A DNA stretch of 64,000 bases from Thermothelomyces thermophilus ATCC 42464 (GCF_000226095.1 NC_016477.1:2108001-2172000); one strand, 5' to 3'. Numbered from the stretch's first letter, positions 11,525 through 23,053 are shown. Notes: generated by a model not told the origin, from the letters alone. Numbers and translations: made by a program.

Positions 11525-12917
11525 GATAACAATTATTTGCTGTCAGTTCTGCTAGGTACCACATATATCCCGATTGCTGTGTTTACCGACTGCCCTGCAG
11601 ATTCTCTACGGGGTTCCTTGCGAGGCAGTTGACATGTAATTTATATAAGTACTTGAAACTTCTACATCCCTCGAATCTGGTAATGCATGACCCAGTCATC
11701 AGGAACGCCATGTCCTGTTCCACAACTTCGTCAGAAGGCCAGGTATAGTCCGCTAGATGCGCAAGCTTGTCACCCTGCAGGCCAGCCGTTGTCGTTTTGG
11801 GTGCGTGATGCGGTCTTCCGGCGCTTCTTCGCTTCCTTGGGGCTTTGTATTCCCATTAGTCCGTACCAACTCCCTTGTCCGCTTGCAGCACACGACTTGG
11901 ACCGTAATTCACCCGAGTTGGCATTCTAAGAACCTTGAGTGTAAAAGCCCTCCCCAGAAGGCATTGTATCAACACTACAGATGAGAATACGGACCGTTCC
12001 AAGAAACTGCCCATTGTAGGTTGCTCATTGTGAGAAGACTGCGGCAATCGGATGTGGAAGACGTGGTCTGTGGCGTTAAGAACACCCCTGCGCTTCGAAA
12101 CGGGCCTCGGAAAGAGCGTGTTGAGATTGAGAGGATGATATGAGGATGAACCAGAGCATTGACTAAAACCTGGAGACGCCCCTTTCTAAGGCCAAGGTCA
12201 TGCCCACAAGTTTCGTGAGTTGCACATAAAAGGCGTAGGTAAGTCGGTCACTGAAGTGCATCATTGAGTGTCCAACACATCTGCGGTTCTTCAGGTGGGG
12301 ATCGGGTACTTTATACGCTGTGGAAGAAGTGTGAGAAATTGGGGCAAGCGGGATATCGTGATCGGAGTACAGAATATGACGCGCAAGGAAAAGTCTAGTA
12401 TATCACTGTTAACGGCGCCATATAAGCCCCCCTCAGACATTGCTACCAAGCATTGCTATAGCCAGCAGTCAATCTTAGGACAAGAATCAATGGGTTGTTG
12501 ATCCGCAATGGTCAACCGAGACTTTAAAAAAGAGCTGCAGTTACTCGCTTACTACTTAATACTTAATTCCCGTTTTCTAAGTAGGGAGCCCAAATCCTAG
12601 TCGTCTTTCTGCCGTTGATCAAGTTTGGGAGCGCACAGGCGAGACCGATATTGTAACAAATGTCGGGTAAGCGTAGTGTTGCAATCTGGCAAGGCAATCT
12701 GCATCAGCGTTGTGCATACATACAATACCGTACTCCGTACAGTACATAACTATGTACTGTATGTACATACATACATACGTATATTACACTAACCCTCTGT
12801 TACCGACCTGAGTGGTCCCTCTCAAATGATCAGCTACATACTCTGCTGGAGGCACCGACTCGCAAGCAAAGCTCCATCTCCCAACACACGAGAAGTAGAG
12901 CGCGCGAGGGAGAGAAC
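11525..12917. other. Long intergenic region without recognisable genes
   Basis: About 1.4 kb upstream of both the SRR1-like gene and dcc1, so it holds divergent promoters. Short open frames here show no plausible composition or family signal. At about 12713-12782 lies another inverted TACATACA/TACAGTAC cluster. Base composition drops toward AT between 12400 and 12800. Confidence 0.5.
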
Positions 12918-13411
12918 ATGTCAACCCAAGAAACAGGCAACATCCCGCTTTCGCACGCCCCGGACGGGACCGGATACAAACTCATGGAGCTGCCGCCCGA
13001 GCTGCTCGAGCTGCTCGAAAGCCAAGACCCTCCCACGCAAGTTTTACCCTAACCCCCCACTTGGTCAAAAACGTTACCATTGGATGCATAATGAACTAAC
13101 ACTCTTGATAAATTAAACCAACCAGTCTCACCTTGCACCCGTCACCGACCGCTGCCCTCCTCAAGACCCCGTCCAGCACCTACTCTCTCCGCCAAAAAAA
13201 TACCTCCAACGCCCTCATCCTGTTGGCGCCCTCCAGCGCCAGCAGCGGCGGCGAGAGTGCCGACGACGGGCGCCCTCCGGCAGCGGTCGGATTGAACGCC
13301 ATCGCCACCCTCCACGAGACCATCGAGCTCGTGCCCGAGGAGGGCAACACGGCCACGCCGGCGCCCAAGGCGAGGGGAAAGTGGCATGAGAAGTTTGGCC
13401 GGGGTCGCTGA
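12918..13411 (+). CDS. dcc1: Sister chromatid cohesion protein Dcc1 (compact form), GC-AG intron
   Basis: Exon 1 is 12918..13036 and exon 2 is 13126..13411, giving 134 residues. The reading is DGTGYKLMELPPELLELLES followed by DPPTLTLHPSP and then the family core LLKTPSSTYSLRQKNTSNAL. The only donor that keeps this core in frame is GC, in the sequence AC|GCAAGT, the strong consensus that GC-AG introns normally show; the nearby GT gives the wrong phase. Dcc1 joins Ctf8 and Ctf18 in the alternative PCNA loader. At 134 residues the protein is much shorter than yeast or human Dcc1 (about 380-390) and matches only the N-terminal region. I infer that either this is the normal short form in this lineage or that the rest was lost. 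A start upstream at 12826 is out of frame. Confidence 0.75.
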
Positions 13412-14294
13412 CTGACTCTTTGCTTGAAACTATGCTACTACTCACCTCGCGGACACTGCGAGGCGGGACGGGGATTGTTGAATCGACTTAATTACGATTA
13501 CGATGGTAGTTCATTTCATGCATGTAATGTGTATACAGACCCCTGAGTCTGATTCAGGGAGCCCACACGGCCGCTGACTGCCCTTGTTCAAGCAGTGGCT
13601 TATCATAGCATACGACATATCGCCACGAACTGCACCATCATCACAGGTCATCTGCATATTTATATCGTGAAAATTCCAGTCAATCTCACACTGCGCGAGA
13701 CTCTGCGATCCCTGTTGCTAATTACCCTACCACCCGTCGCATCCTCTTATAACTTTGGCCTACCAGTTAGGCCGCCGAATACGTGTGAATGCGAACGCCC
13801 CATCCCCCCCTCCCCCCTCCCCCAACCCCTCCTTCCTAACCCTACCCATGACCAAGAGAACATGGACGAGGACGACCAGAGATTATGCCAGGAAGATATA
13901 AGTCTAATGCCCGTAACCGAGAACTCCACGCACGCTCACCCCATGACTCGATCTTAGCACTCACCGACCGACCGACCGAGTCTGCCAGCGTAAAATGTGC
14001 GTGCTGATATCACCGCTAAAAGAAGAGACGAACGCAGTGAAGGAAATCAACGCAAGCTCCAAAACGCCGAAAGTTAGAGCCGAATGAAAATGCTGAAGGG
14101 ACCGCTGAACTCGGGCCTTGCTGAATAGGGACCTGGAAACCCCCGAGGCGTACATATAACCGCTACATTCCACCGCAACTTGTAGATTCATGTTGAACCC
14201 CCCCCCCTGTCATAGGTAGGTTAGCGAAATAGGCGAACCGTTCATTCACTTGCCTGTGTAAAGCTTCTGAGAGGACGGATGCCAGCCTCGGTAA
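13412..14294. other. Convergent 3' spacer
   Basis: This 883-bp gap lies between the stops of dcc1 and the RBR ligase gene. It has C-rich runs near 13801-13830 and 14198-14207. No coding or RNA feature can be supported. Confidence 0.45.
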
Positions 14295-16787
14295 TTAAGC
14301 GCCACCTTGATCTCTCGTCGGTGGAGGGTGCCCACCCTGAAACCCATGAGCCATATCAAACCCGCCAAATGGCCACGGAAACTGTTGTGCCAGAGGCCCG
14401 GCAGCGTTGTGAATAATTCCCTGTTCCTGAGTGTTCTGATCGGGCTGGATGATGGGCTGAGCAAGGTACCTAGCCTGACTAGCTGGACCCTGAGCGGAGG
14501 CGTTTGGGGACGCGAGACCACCAAAGAGGGCGCGGGAAACTCCTGTGGTGGGTATTCCAGTACCGTATTTTCCGGAGGCTCCAGTGTTGGCAGCGGTGCT
14601 GGTATGAGCTGTAACTCTCCGGTAAACCTCCCACGCGGCTTTCAGGCCCTCAGAAAGCGCTCGGCGAGCGTTCTGCTCAGGATTGGGCACCAAGGGAACA
14701 GCACCATTGGCTGGAGCCATTGTAGCAACCGGCGCAACAGGAACGCCCAGCATGCCTAGTTGTGCGACGGGATTCGCGAAGTTTGGCACATAGAAGGGAA
14801 GAGCGCCGGCTTGGGCCATTTGCGCTGCCGGTCCTTGTTGAGTCCGAGGTTGTTGAGCTTGAGCTTGTCCGGCGGGTGCTGCAAGATTTGTCTGCGGGGT
14901 GAGCACTTGGGCAAATGGTTGCCATGGCGCAAAGACCGCTGGTTGATTATGCTGTACGAATGGGAACGGGGGCGGAGCCGGATTCACTGTTGGAATACAT
15001 CAGCTAGACTGCGCGCAGACCGGACAGGCCGTGACTGGAAACTGGTCTTAGAACATACCAGCTATATCATCGTGCTGGCATGCCCCTAATACCCTCTCAC
15101 GCATGACGGCATGTTGGAAGGCTCTCGGCCGGGGGCTCAGACCTGTGGTTCTACGCCGCTCATCGTCTTTTTCAGCTTGCTCTGAGAAGTTGACCTTTAA
15201 CAGGTCCTCGTTCAAGTCGGGATTCTCACTAGCCACTTGCTTTCGGGCCAACTCCTCAGCTGCTCGGACCTCGTTTCGATGCCGCTGCTCGACGTCATCG
15301 AACAAGGGGCAGTTGCCTCTCTTCCCGCCTCGAGACCGATCGTCAAAGTGGGAATAGTCGCACGACTTTGAGCAGACGTAGCACTGTACATTCCCACACC
15401 CGGCGCGTGTGCATCTCATCTTGTTGCAGCCGTTCTCCTTGATAAAGGCCGCGCCACCTATTCATAATCAGTAACGTCGAGGAAAGACGGGGAGCGAAGT
15501 CTGACACTTGTTACACTTGCGGATCAGCGCAGCAGACATGGCCTCTTCAATCCTGCGGCGGGCCGAGATACCGCGCTCCTCGGCGGCTTCCTCGCAAGTT
15601 TTGGGTATATGCGTCTGCCGTCGACAGAGGCGGCAACTGACCAGGCGGCACTCTGGGTTCTCGCACCGGAACTCTTTGTTTTCCCCAACAGAAGGATACT
15701 CGGCCGCGAACCGGCAGAACGGGCAATGTTCCAACCCGTCAATGCCTGCCAAGCGCAGGACCTCCTCTTGCTCAATCAGCTCCAAGGCTGTGGTCAGCTT
15801 GTCATCCAAGAACAGCTCCTTCTGGTCCTTGGAGAATGTGCCATCGCATCCCTCCACAGACATGCAGCCAAGGCGATGCTTGGAGAGACCGATTGCATGC
15901 TCGGCCATCTTTCGGGCGCAAGGCCGGCAGAACCAATGGGTGTTTTCCCCGTCACAGTGAACCATTCTGTTCAAGGCCAGCTCATCGTAGCAACAGCCGC
16001 ATTCTGCGACGGTTCCATCGGCTCTGGCGCGCTGCAGATTCTCCTCCTCTTCTTGTGTTTTTCGCCTCTCTTCTGCCTCTTTGGACTTGCGTGCCTGAGC
16101 CTTCGCGGCACAGATGGCACGGGCTGCGTCGAACGCCTCTAGCGCGTCAAGCTCTGCTGGCTCATGATTGCCGGTACGTAAGGCTTCTTCTGGATGAGGT
16201 TGCCTGGAAACGACCCTCTTGATTCTCATAGGTCTCGCCTCCGGGTTCCAAGATGCCTCGTCGAGAAGGAGGTATGTGGTATATAGCTGCTGGTTGTTCG
16301 CCTTGAACGCGCTTTCGATATCGTCGACGTATCGCTCAGGGAAAGACGCTTTAAGTAGGGATTTTCTGTCTGACGGTCAACCATAAAGCCGAAGGCACAT
16401 AATAGAACAACTAGTGCTTCTGAGATATCAAGCCATGCCGACTTACGCTGTCTTGAGATAAAGGCTGACATATGCGGGGCCATTACTAGCAAGCCTCGGA
16501 TCTCCGCCCTCGAACTTTTTGCGCAATTTCTCTTCCTCGTCCTCGTCCTCGTCTTCTCGTCGTTTTCTCTTGAGGGAGTTTGACCGCTTCGGATATGACT
16601 GCCCATTTTCCAAATTGTCCAAAAGCTCAGTTATGAGGCTTTGCGAGTCGCCCTCATGTTTGGAAACCTGGCTCTTGAGATAATCTGGGCAGATGTCCGG
16701 AAAACAGTCCAAGACAATCTCCTCGCATCTTGATGTCCCATCTTGCTCAGCGTCTGGCCCCGGAGTGGGCCGAAGGATGGGGGACAT
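14295..16787 (-). CDS. RBR-type E3 ubiquitin ligase, RNF216/TRIAD3-like
   Basis: Four exons on the minus strand (16787..16447, 16365..15506, 15457..15059, 14986..14295) give 763 residues. RING1 begins at about residue 236 (CGCCYDE, then HWFCRPC). The IBR is at about 327-372 (EHCPFCRFAAE to CRLCRRQTHIPKTC). RING2 is at about 395-440 and is completed by splicing: KCNKC joins GAAFIKENGCNKMRC. Cys411, in GCNKM, sits where RBR ligases carry the catalytic cysteine that takes ubiquitin from the E2. The N-terminal ~110 residues include an acidic/basic patch, and the C-terminal ~230 residues are Gln/Ala/Pro-rich and probably disordered. The third intron is only 48 bp and has an unusual GTCAGA donor, but it restores RING2 exactly. 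Substrates cannot be inferred. Confidence 0.87.
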
Positions 16788-17059
16788 TGCAGGCGATCGT
16801 TCTCTGTAGCAAATATCAGTATGGCTAGGACAGTGTTTAGAATTAGTTTTTCAACAGTCAACTAGCATCAAGGGTGCTAGCAGTATGTTGATGCTTGATT
16901 TCTTTTTGCTTCCTTTGATTTTCAAGCCGGTCGAAACAAGGCATCTGTTCGTAAAGCAAGGAGAACAACGGGGGACCCGAAAGTCTCGTGTCTTCTTCAA
17001 AGCTGAGACGAAGGCCGCAGAAATGGCCAGACACCGAAGAATCTAACAAGGCATGAAAT

Positions 17060-17430
17060 TCACCACACGACACACCCAAAGACCGACCAACACCACGACA
17101 TCCGATGACTTGGGTAGATTCCGTCTGAGATATAGGCGCATGGTGAGACCCAATCATCTATGCAGATGCCAAGCCCCGGGCAGCCTGTGTTGGTAGTCGA
17201 TAGTTCTGCCATGCGGTTACCGGCAAGCGCCGTGAAACTGCGTCCGCGCCATGCCGTGCAAGAATCAGATTAGGATGAAAAAAAGGAAAGAAGACATACG
17301 GGACAAACTGAGGAAAGTAGTCATCAATGACGAGATCGTCAAAATAGTCCGGTTGAGGTAGCGAGAGCGGTGAGGGCGATGGTAGGGGAGTAGGCGAGTC
17401 GGAGAAGACGACTTCATTTGCGTACACCAT
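17060..17430 (-). CDS. Possible small hypothetical gene (doubtful)
   Basis: A Met in good context (GCGATGG) at 17430 opens a frame of 43 codons that is Ser/Pro-rich and then acidic (DYFDDLVIDDYFPQF). A donor GTATGT at 17299 and an acceptor GCAG at 17238 would join it to a second exon ending at 17060, giving 102 residues. The second exon is Cys- and Trp-rich near its end. There is no family match that I know. An unspliced reading gives 90 residues and stops at 17158. The weak exon-2 composition makes this a low-confidence model; the alternative is that it is upstream non-coding sequence of the RBR gene. Confidence 0.25.
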
Positions 17431-18646
17431 CGCGAACTCGTCGAGTGGGAACGAAGGTGTTGCAAGTGTGTGGGAATGAACGAAGAATTCGGAAGAAAAG
17501 AAAGATGGCGGCGGTCACCGAGAGAACGAGCACACAGCCTGCGCAAGCTGGGATAGTTGCGATGGGGTAATTAATAGTTGTGAGCCAAAAGTGGCAGAAG
17601 TTCTCCCAGGACAAGAATAGAGACAAGGTAGAGTCAGTGAACATCCAAAAGTAATCGAGAAGCGTGCAGAAAGACCGAGGCGGGTGCTACAGCTCGGTGG
17701 CTGCAAATCAGTACAGCTCAGAAAGGCTGCAAACAGGTACGACACCACAGCGGTATTCGCGCCGTGGGCGGCACTCCTGGACCAACTGGTAGGGTCTGCA
17801 GAAGTAGGTGATAAAAGCGTTGATTTTTCTAAGTGCCAGAGGCACTCAGAGAAGCTGTCTAAATACAAGTTGACCCTGGCTCGTCATCCCTGTTGGTGGG
17901 TCAGCCAGATCTGACCCACTGGCAGTCAAATACTGTAACAGCGGGCCTCAAAAAGAGACAGCCAGCGCCAACAAGGCTGCCTCCATGCTTTTCAGTCAGC
18001 TTCCGAAGTAAACGCACGTGCCTGAATGCCTATACTGCTGGTCGACAGCCGGAGTACCTTTCAAGGCGGGGAGGAGGCACCCGGCTGGCCATTCAGTGGT
18101 CGTTCGCATGCCAACCAATGCAGTTAGTTGAGTTGTGGCCAATCTTGGCAAACTTACTGTGCTGCTAGCGATATATAGTACAGTCCACGAAGGCAGGCGA
18201 GCGGTCTTGGATGCTGGAAGAGGGCGGAATTTAAAGGGGCCAATTCCGGTCCTGAACGTCTCACCAAATCGTGACAAGGCATCGAATCCGCTCCTTTCCC
18301 GAGACAGTACCATGTGAGGAACAGGTACTCATCGTCACTGCAATCACCACCACATACATGGTCCCCAATCAAAAACAGGCTCTCGAATACGCAGGCTCAG
18401 TTCGCATTGTTCGTATCGCTCTGCGTGGATGAACTCGGTCATGATTGTGCGCCGCTAGTAAAGCGGGGAATCCGCGCATTACAACGCCCGGTTGTGACAG
18501 CCAGGAACAAAAGCTGCTGTCAACGGACAGGCAGTTTGTTCATCCACCACAGCACATGCCAACTTCTAGCCACCCACCCCGGCGGACAGCGTCAACTAGA
18601 CATGACAGACGCCGCTTCTTCGGTCTCAGGCCATGCAGCGACAGCT
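17431..18646. other. Intergenic region, no gene supported
   Basis: This 1.2-kb stretch lies downstream of rad4 and upstream of the doubtful small gene. Open frames on both strands are short and overlap each other without any protein-like pattern. No RNA gene was recognised. Confidence 0.45.
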
Positions 18647-21634
18647 TTACTCGTCGTCCGAGCTCTGAGAATCGATTTCCTCGTCTTGCTCCTCCTCGGA
18701 GCTCGATGGGATATTCGGCCGCCTTCGACGACGCGTTGCCTGCGCTTTGGAAACTGCCTTCCGCTTCGGCCTTGTGCTCATGACCGATGTGCTCGGTTCA
18801 GCTGCCGGCTCTCGAGCGCCTTCCCCATGGTCAATCTCCAGCCCACCCTCTTCGCTTCCTGTGCCCTCCTCTTCATCGACCACAGGGAAGAAGCCCGAGG
18901 TCAGACTTGTCGTCTTCTCTTCTGCATCTTCATAACCTTCCGGCAGGAACCCTCCGCCCATGTCCTCGTCCTCTAACCCCGTACCGGCATCAACATCTCG
19001 CGTCTCCTCGCCCTTGGCCTCTCCGCCGCCGCCTGGCCCTGCGGCATCCGCGCTAACCTCGACCTGGCCGTAGTCCTGTTTGATCCTCTCCACGATCCGC
19101 AGCCCCATGAGAAACCGTCTCCACATGCTCAGCGCCGCCTTCCGCCTCTTCTCATCTTCCTTCCTCTTCTTCTCCGCCTCGTCCTTGGCCAGCTCCTCCA
19201 TCACCGCGTCATAATGCTCCTCGGCAATTACGATTCCCTGAATGACCGGCACGGCCATGCGGTGGCCAAACTCGAAATCCACTACGGCTTCGGCGAAGTC
19301 GATCCCTAGCCTCTTGGCCACGCGCAAGGCGCCGCGGTAGGGCACGTGCACGGCGCCCTGGGGGCACATGTGCTCGACAAACAAGTCAATGTTGCCGTAC
19401 TCGTTCTTGGGGATGATGCCGTCTCGGATGGGCGGCGGGATGATCCAGTCGGTCTGGTCGAAGCTGTACAAGCCCTGGAGCACCTTCTCGCCCGTCGCCG
19501 CCTCTGCCTCGGCAATCTCGCGCTGCCTGTTGGTCGTCGCCGCCCGGTAGGGTACTCGCTTGAGCGGCTGCTCGCCCGGCTTCGGCGCGCGGCCCTGCTT
19601 GTGCCAGGTCTCGGCGCTTTTCACCTGCACCACGTCCTTTCGCAAGTACACAGGTTCTTCTTCCCCCGCCTTGCCCTTGTTTTTGAATATCTTGACGGGC
19701 TTGGCGGTGGGCAGGAGGGCTTCCTCGCGTTTGAGGTGGCGCGCGAGGACGAATTCCTTGGATTGTTTGTAGTACTGGAGGGTCTCTTCGCCGTCTTTGA
19801 CCTCTTTCTTCTCGTGCTTGACGGGCTTGAGGTCACTGGCGTCTTCGACCTGGTCGGCTTCTGTGACGGGGTGCTTCGGTCCACCCCTGGCATAGCCCCT
19901 CATGACGGACTTGAACCAGTCGAACTGGTCATACCGCTTAACTTTACCGTGCCGGTTGTACACAGGTACCTTTTCGGTCGGGATACGCATCCCCTTCGTC
20001 CGGCCGGGCAGCATCTGCCGCTTGAGATAGCGAATTGTGACGTCCTTGGCCGTTCCGTCCCGAGAGTGCCCAACAACGTATGCCATGGCCTGCTTAGCCT
20101 TGTCTGCCTTCCCGCCACGAGGCTCCAGCGATTCGACGAGCTCTCGGTTTGTAGCAATCACAGACTTGACAATGGGATCAACTGGAAGGTACTTGTTCGT
20201 CACCGGGGAGAGAACTTCGGTCCAGTAGTGAGGAAACTCTAGATCCGCATCGTAAACCTTCCCCCGTTTCGGTGGCGCTTGTGGAAGCTCAATCGCAAGG
20301 TCGTCATCGCTGTTGTCAACAGCTAACTCAGAATCAGATGGCTCCTCCATCTCTGCTTGCTTGTTGCGTCTCGATTTTCGAGTGGGCACAGCACTTTTCG
20401 CCCTCCTTGTTGAACGAGGCTTCGGAGCGGCTGTCCCTTTCCGGACGACCTCTTCTGAATCTTTTTGTGCAGTTTGCCCAAAGCTGAATCCTTCCTTCTC
20501 AGGATCCGCCTCCTCCAGTTTGGTCCAGCCAAAGCCCAGCGGCTGAAGATTAGCAACGAGGCGAGCCTCCAGACCCAACGCCCTGAGAAGAGCCGTGAAC
20601 AGCTGAGCGCCCACGTCACGGCTGCCGGCACATTCTTGGGCACAAATTCGAAACTCATCCAAGTTCCGGATTCGCTCCCCAAACCTCTCCTGGTCATGCC
20701 CCTCTTGCTTGAAGGCCTTGGTCAGCCGGTCAAGCCGCTCCAGAGACATGTAGCCCCACTTCCGCAACCCAGGTGCAGTGATACGGAATCGCTGCTTCCA
20801 CCAGGAGGCGAGATACTTCATCAGTCTGAACAGGGGGTCACCGTGGCTCATATCCACGGCGCCCTTTTCCAAGCGCTGGGATGCCTCGCTCCAGTCCCTG
20901 GATTTCCGGAGCTGTGCTTTCCCCTTTCCCTTGACGTCCTGTTGTATCCTGCCGCTTCTGGGTGATTCCTCGGGGACTTCCAGGCCACTGGCCACCTTCC
21001 ACCTATCCACCTCCGCCCACAGTCGTGGAGGGAGATGTGACAACAGGATCCCTTGCACGATGGGATCACACAGCCATGAGTTGCGGATGGCGTTATGCCA
21101 AAGGAGGAATTGAACGTGAACGCAGTGCGTGGCAATGCGGATCTTGCGTTCCAACTTGGACGGGCCTTTCTTCCCCAACGCATTCGCCAGCGATATCCTC
21201 GTGTCCCTAATCAAGGTTAATTCGAGGTCGCCAGAGGGCGTTGGTACGTCTTTCAAGGCCGCGTGCGGTGTTTTGACATCTTCAAACTCAATGTCTTCGT
21301 CTTCGTCGTCGTCCTCCTCCTCCTCGTCTTTATCCTCTTTATCGTTAGGCGCTCCGACCTTATGTCGCTTTGGGGCTGGAATATCCTCAAATTCGGCATC
21401 GGACAGCGACGACAGTGGGCTTTCGTCATCCTCACTGTCGTCTATCTTCAAAACTGACGACCCATTTCGGGTTGAGGACCGCGGAGTCGAGCTTGCATCA
21501 AGGTCATCGAAAAGGGTTGACTTGCGCGGCGGAGCTATGGCAGTTTTTGTCTCGCGACCCTGGTTCGGTTTCGATTCATTTTGAGTGGGCGGTGTATCGT
21601 CACGTATTCTTTTGCGCGGAACATAGGGAGGCAT
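18647..21634 (-). CDS. rad4: DNA repair protein Rad4/XPC
   Basis: A single exon encodes 995 residues. The N-terminus (1-140) is acidic and low in complexity. The transglutaminase-like domain is split as in all Rad4 proteins: a first part at about 165-370 and a second part at about 450-590 (VYDADLEFPHYWTEV, NKYLPVDPI). The beta-hairpin domains follow: BHD1 from about 615 (FVLARHLKREEALLP), then BHD2/BHD3 at about 725-860 (IPKNEYGNIDLFVEHMCPQG, then AVVDFEFGHRMAVPVIQGIV). Rad4 with Rad23 recognises distorted DNA in global-genome nucleotide excision repair in the nucleus. The C-terminal tail is acidic, Glu/Ser-rich, with a basic KRK/RRRRR segment that is a likely nuclear localisation signal. It is divergent from the Cuz1-like gene. 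Confidence 0.96.
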   Translation of the reverse strand: MPPYVPRKRIRDDTPPTQNESKPNQGRETKTAIAPPRKSTLFDDLDASSTPRSSTRNGSSVLKIDDSEDDESPLSSLSDAEFEDIPAPKRHKVGAPNDKEDKDEEEEDDDEDEDIEFEDVKTPHAALKDVPTPSGDLELTLIRDTRISLANALGKKGPSKLERKIRIATHCVHVQFLLWHNAIRNSWLCDPIVQGILLSHLPPRLWAEVDRWKVASGLEVPEESPRSGRIQQDVKGKGKAQLRKSRDWSEASQRLEKGAVDMSHGDPLFRLMKYLASWWKQRFRITAPGLRKWGYMSLERLDRLTKAFKQEGHDQERFGERIRNLDEFRICAQECAGSRDVGAQLFTALLRALGLEARLVANLQPLGFGWTKLEEADPEKEGFSFGQTAQKDSEEVVRKGTAAPKPRSTRRAKSAVPTRKSRRNKQAEMEEPSDSELAVDNSDDDLAIELPQAPPKRGKVYDADLEFPHYWTEVLSPVTNKYLPVDPIVKSVIATNRELVESLEPRGGKADKAKQAMAYVVGHSRDGTAKDVTIRYLKRQMLPGRTKGMRIPTEKVPVYNRHGKVKRYDQFDWFKSVMRGYARGGPKHPVTEADQVEDASDLKPVKHEKKEVKDGEETLQYYKQSKEFVLARHLKREEALLPTAKPVKIFKNKGKAGEEEPVYLRKDVVQVKSAETWHKQGRAPKPGEQPLKRVPYRAATTNRQREIAEAEAATGEKVLQGLYSFDQTDWIIPPPIRDGIIPKNEYGNIDLFVEHMCPQGAVHVPYRGALRVAKRLGIDFAEAVVDFEFGHRMAVPVIQGIVIAEEHYDAVMEELAKDEAEKKRKEDEKRRKAALSMWRRFLMGLRIVERIKQDYGQVEVSADAAGPGGGGEAKGEETRDVDAGTGLEDEDMGGGFLPEGYEDAEEKTTSLTSGFFPVVDEEEGTGSEEGGLEIDHGEGAREPAAEPSTSVMSTRPKRKAVSKAQATRRRRRPNIPSSSEEEQDEEIDSQSSDDE

Positions 21635-22090
21635 ATCGATCTGAAAGCGGTTCGCTGTCGCGAGACATGTTGAAAGTCTGAGAGAACGTAGAGGTTGTCG
21701 GAATGGCCGGGGGCGGCCAAGGTTTGCCTGCCGCGCTTTCTTGCCCCAGATGCCAAGACCACTAACTGAGGAGCTGGGGATCGGCGCCTAGCGCTCCCCT
21801 GCCGTGGTTGCCCCGCTGATCTCGCCAAGCTGTCGGGTCCGGTCCCTTCGAGATCGTTCCAGTGACCCTGAAACTACACTACTGACACAACAACAGCTGC
21901 GAAGGGGGGCTAGGCAACCAAACCTCGTCATCTTCTCAACCCACTTGCTTGGTCAGCGACCCCCGTGGAAAGATTCCTCAACCGGGGGCGCGCCTCCAAT
22001 TACGTGACCCGATGCCGCCTAGTCCTGCTCTACCGTAACTTACTTAAACCGAACAGCAGCCCCCCCCCCCCCCGGGCCAGCCCCGCAACC
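21635..22090. promoter_or_regulatory. Bidirectional promoter region of rad4 and the Cuz1-like gene
   Basis: A 456-bp spacer between two divergent start codons. It has no clear TATA box. A C14-type run at about 22062-22075 lies just before the Cuz1-like start codon. Confidence 0.55.
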
Positions 22091-23053
22091 ATGGCTTCTC
22101 CAAACCCGAACAAGTCTGACGAGACCTCGTACGTTCAAATGTCCGCCGCCGCAGTCGACAGCCGCGGCACCGACGCGAGCCTGGTAGGCTCCCACTGCCA
22201 GTACAGCTACTGCAACCAGCTCGACTTCCTCCCGTTCCGATGCCAGAGCTGCAACAAGACGTTCTGCCTCGAGCACCGCACCGAAGACAGCCACGAATGC
22301 ACGAACCCGGGGGCGTGGGCGGCGCGCCGGCGCGAGCAGGAACTGGCTAGGCCGTCGCTGGGCCAGGGCAAGCCCATGCGCGACCCGGTGGGCCGGAAGA
22401 AGGTGTGCGCCGACGACAGCTGCAGCGCCGTCATCGGCACGCCGCTCGCGCCGGGCGTGCCCTGCCCCGGCTGCAACCGCGACTACTGCCTCAAGCACCG
22501 GCTGCGCGAGGAGCACGACTGCAGCAGCAAGACGCCGATCGGGGCCCGCGCCGCCGGCGCGGCCCAGGCCGCCGCCGTCGCCGAGGGGGCCAGGAGCGCG
22601 CTGGAGCGCTTCCGCCTGTGGGGCCAGGCCAAGAAGCAGCAGGCCAAGATGTCTCTCGCGTCGACGAGCTCGAAGCCCAAGGTCGCGCAGATGGTCGCGG
22701 TCAACAATCTCAAGAAGACGGCCAAGGGGGACGCCAAGATTGCGCCCGAGAAGAGGATATACCTGTACGTCGAGGCCGAGGCGGCGACCGCCAGGGCCAA
22801 GATTCCGAAGGGCGAGTTCTTCTACTCGCAGGATTGGGTGGTTGGCAAGATGCTGGATGCTGCGGCGCGGAGTTTGCAGGTGCCGAATGTCAACAACCAG
22901 TCGAGCTCGGAGGAGGACAAGTTACGGGTGTTCCATGTCGAAGGAGGGCGGTTGCTAGACTTCAACGAGAAGTTGGGCGACGTGTTGCAGAGCGGCAACA
23001 CCGTTGTCTTGTTGAGGGGTGTTGGGCCGCCGCCGGATCTGATCGAGGCATGA
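22091..23053 (+). CDS. cuz1: AN1-type zinc finger / ubiquitin-like protein, Cuz1/ZFAND1-like
   Basis: A single exon of 320 residues. Start chosen at 22091 in the context CAACCATGG; an upstream in-frame Met would add 42 residues of Pro/Arg-rich sequence without domain signal. Two AN1 zinc fingers are visible: residues ~36-78 (HCQYSYCNQLDFLPFRC to FCLEHR and H-x-C) and ~107-150 (CADDSCSAV to GCNRDYCLKHR and HDC). A helical Ala-rich linker follows. The C-terminal ~90 residues (IYLYVEAEAATARAKIPKG to NTVVLLRGVG) have the ubiquitin-like fold of Cuz1. In yeast and man the family links Cdc48/p97 with the proteasome under arsenite stress and in stress granules (family knowledge). Confidence 0.9.
   Translation: MASPNPNKSDETSYVQMSAAAVDSRGTDASLVGSHCQYSYCNQLDFLPFRCQSCNKTFCLEHRTEDSHECTNPGAWAARRREQELARPSLGQGKPMRDPVGRKKVCADDSCSAVIGTPLAPGVPCPGCNRDYCLKHRLREEHDCSSKTPIGARAAGAAQAAAVAEGARSALERFRLWGQAKKQQAKMSLASTSSKPKVAQMVAVNNLKKTAKGDAKIAPEKRIYLYVEAEAATARAKIPKGEFFYSQDWVVGKMLDAAARSLQVPNVNNQSSSEEDKLRVFHVEGGRLLDFNEKLGDVLQSGNTVVLLRGVGPPPDLIEA

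Noticed and set aside
16858-17157. 99-codon open frame on the minus strand upstream of the RBR gene
   Set aside because: No family resemblance or start context, and it overlaps the alternative exon 2 of the doubtful small gene in another frame.
19346-20242. 298-codon plus-strand open frame opposite rad4
   Set aside because: It is a shadow of the GC-rich rad4 coding strand; its Leu/Arg-rich composition mirrors rad4 codon use.
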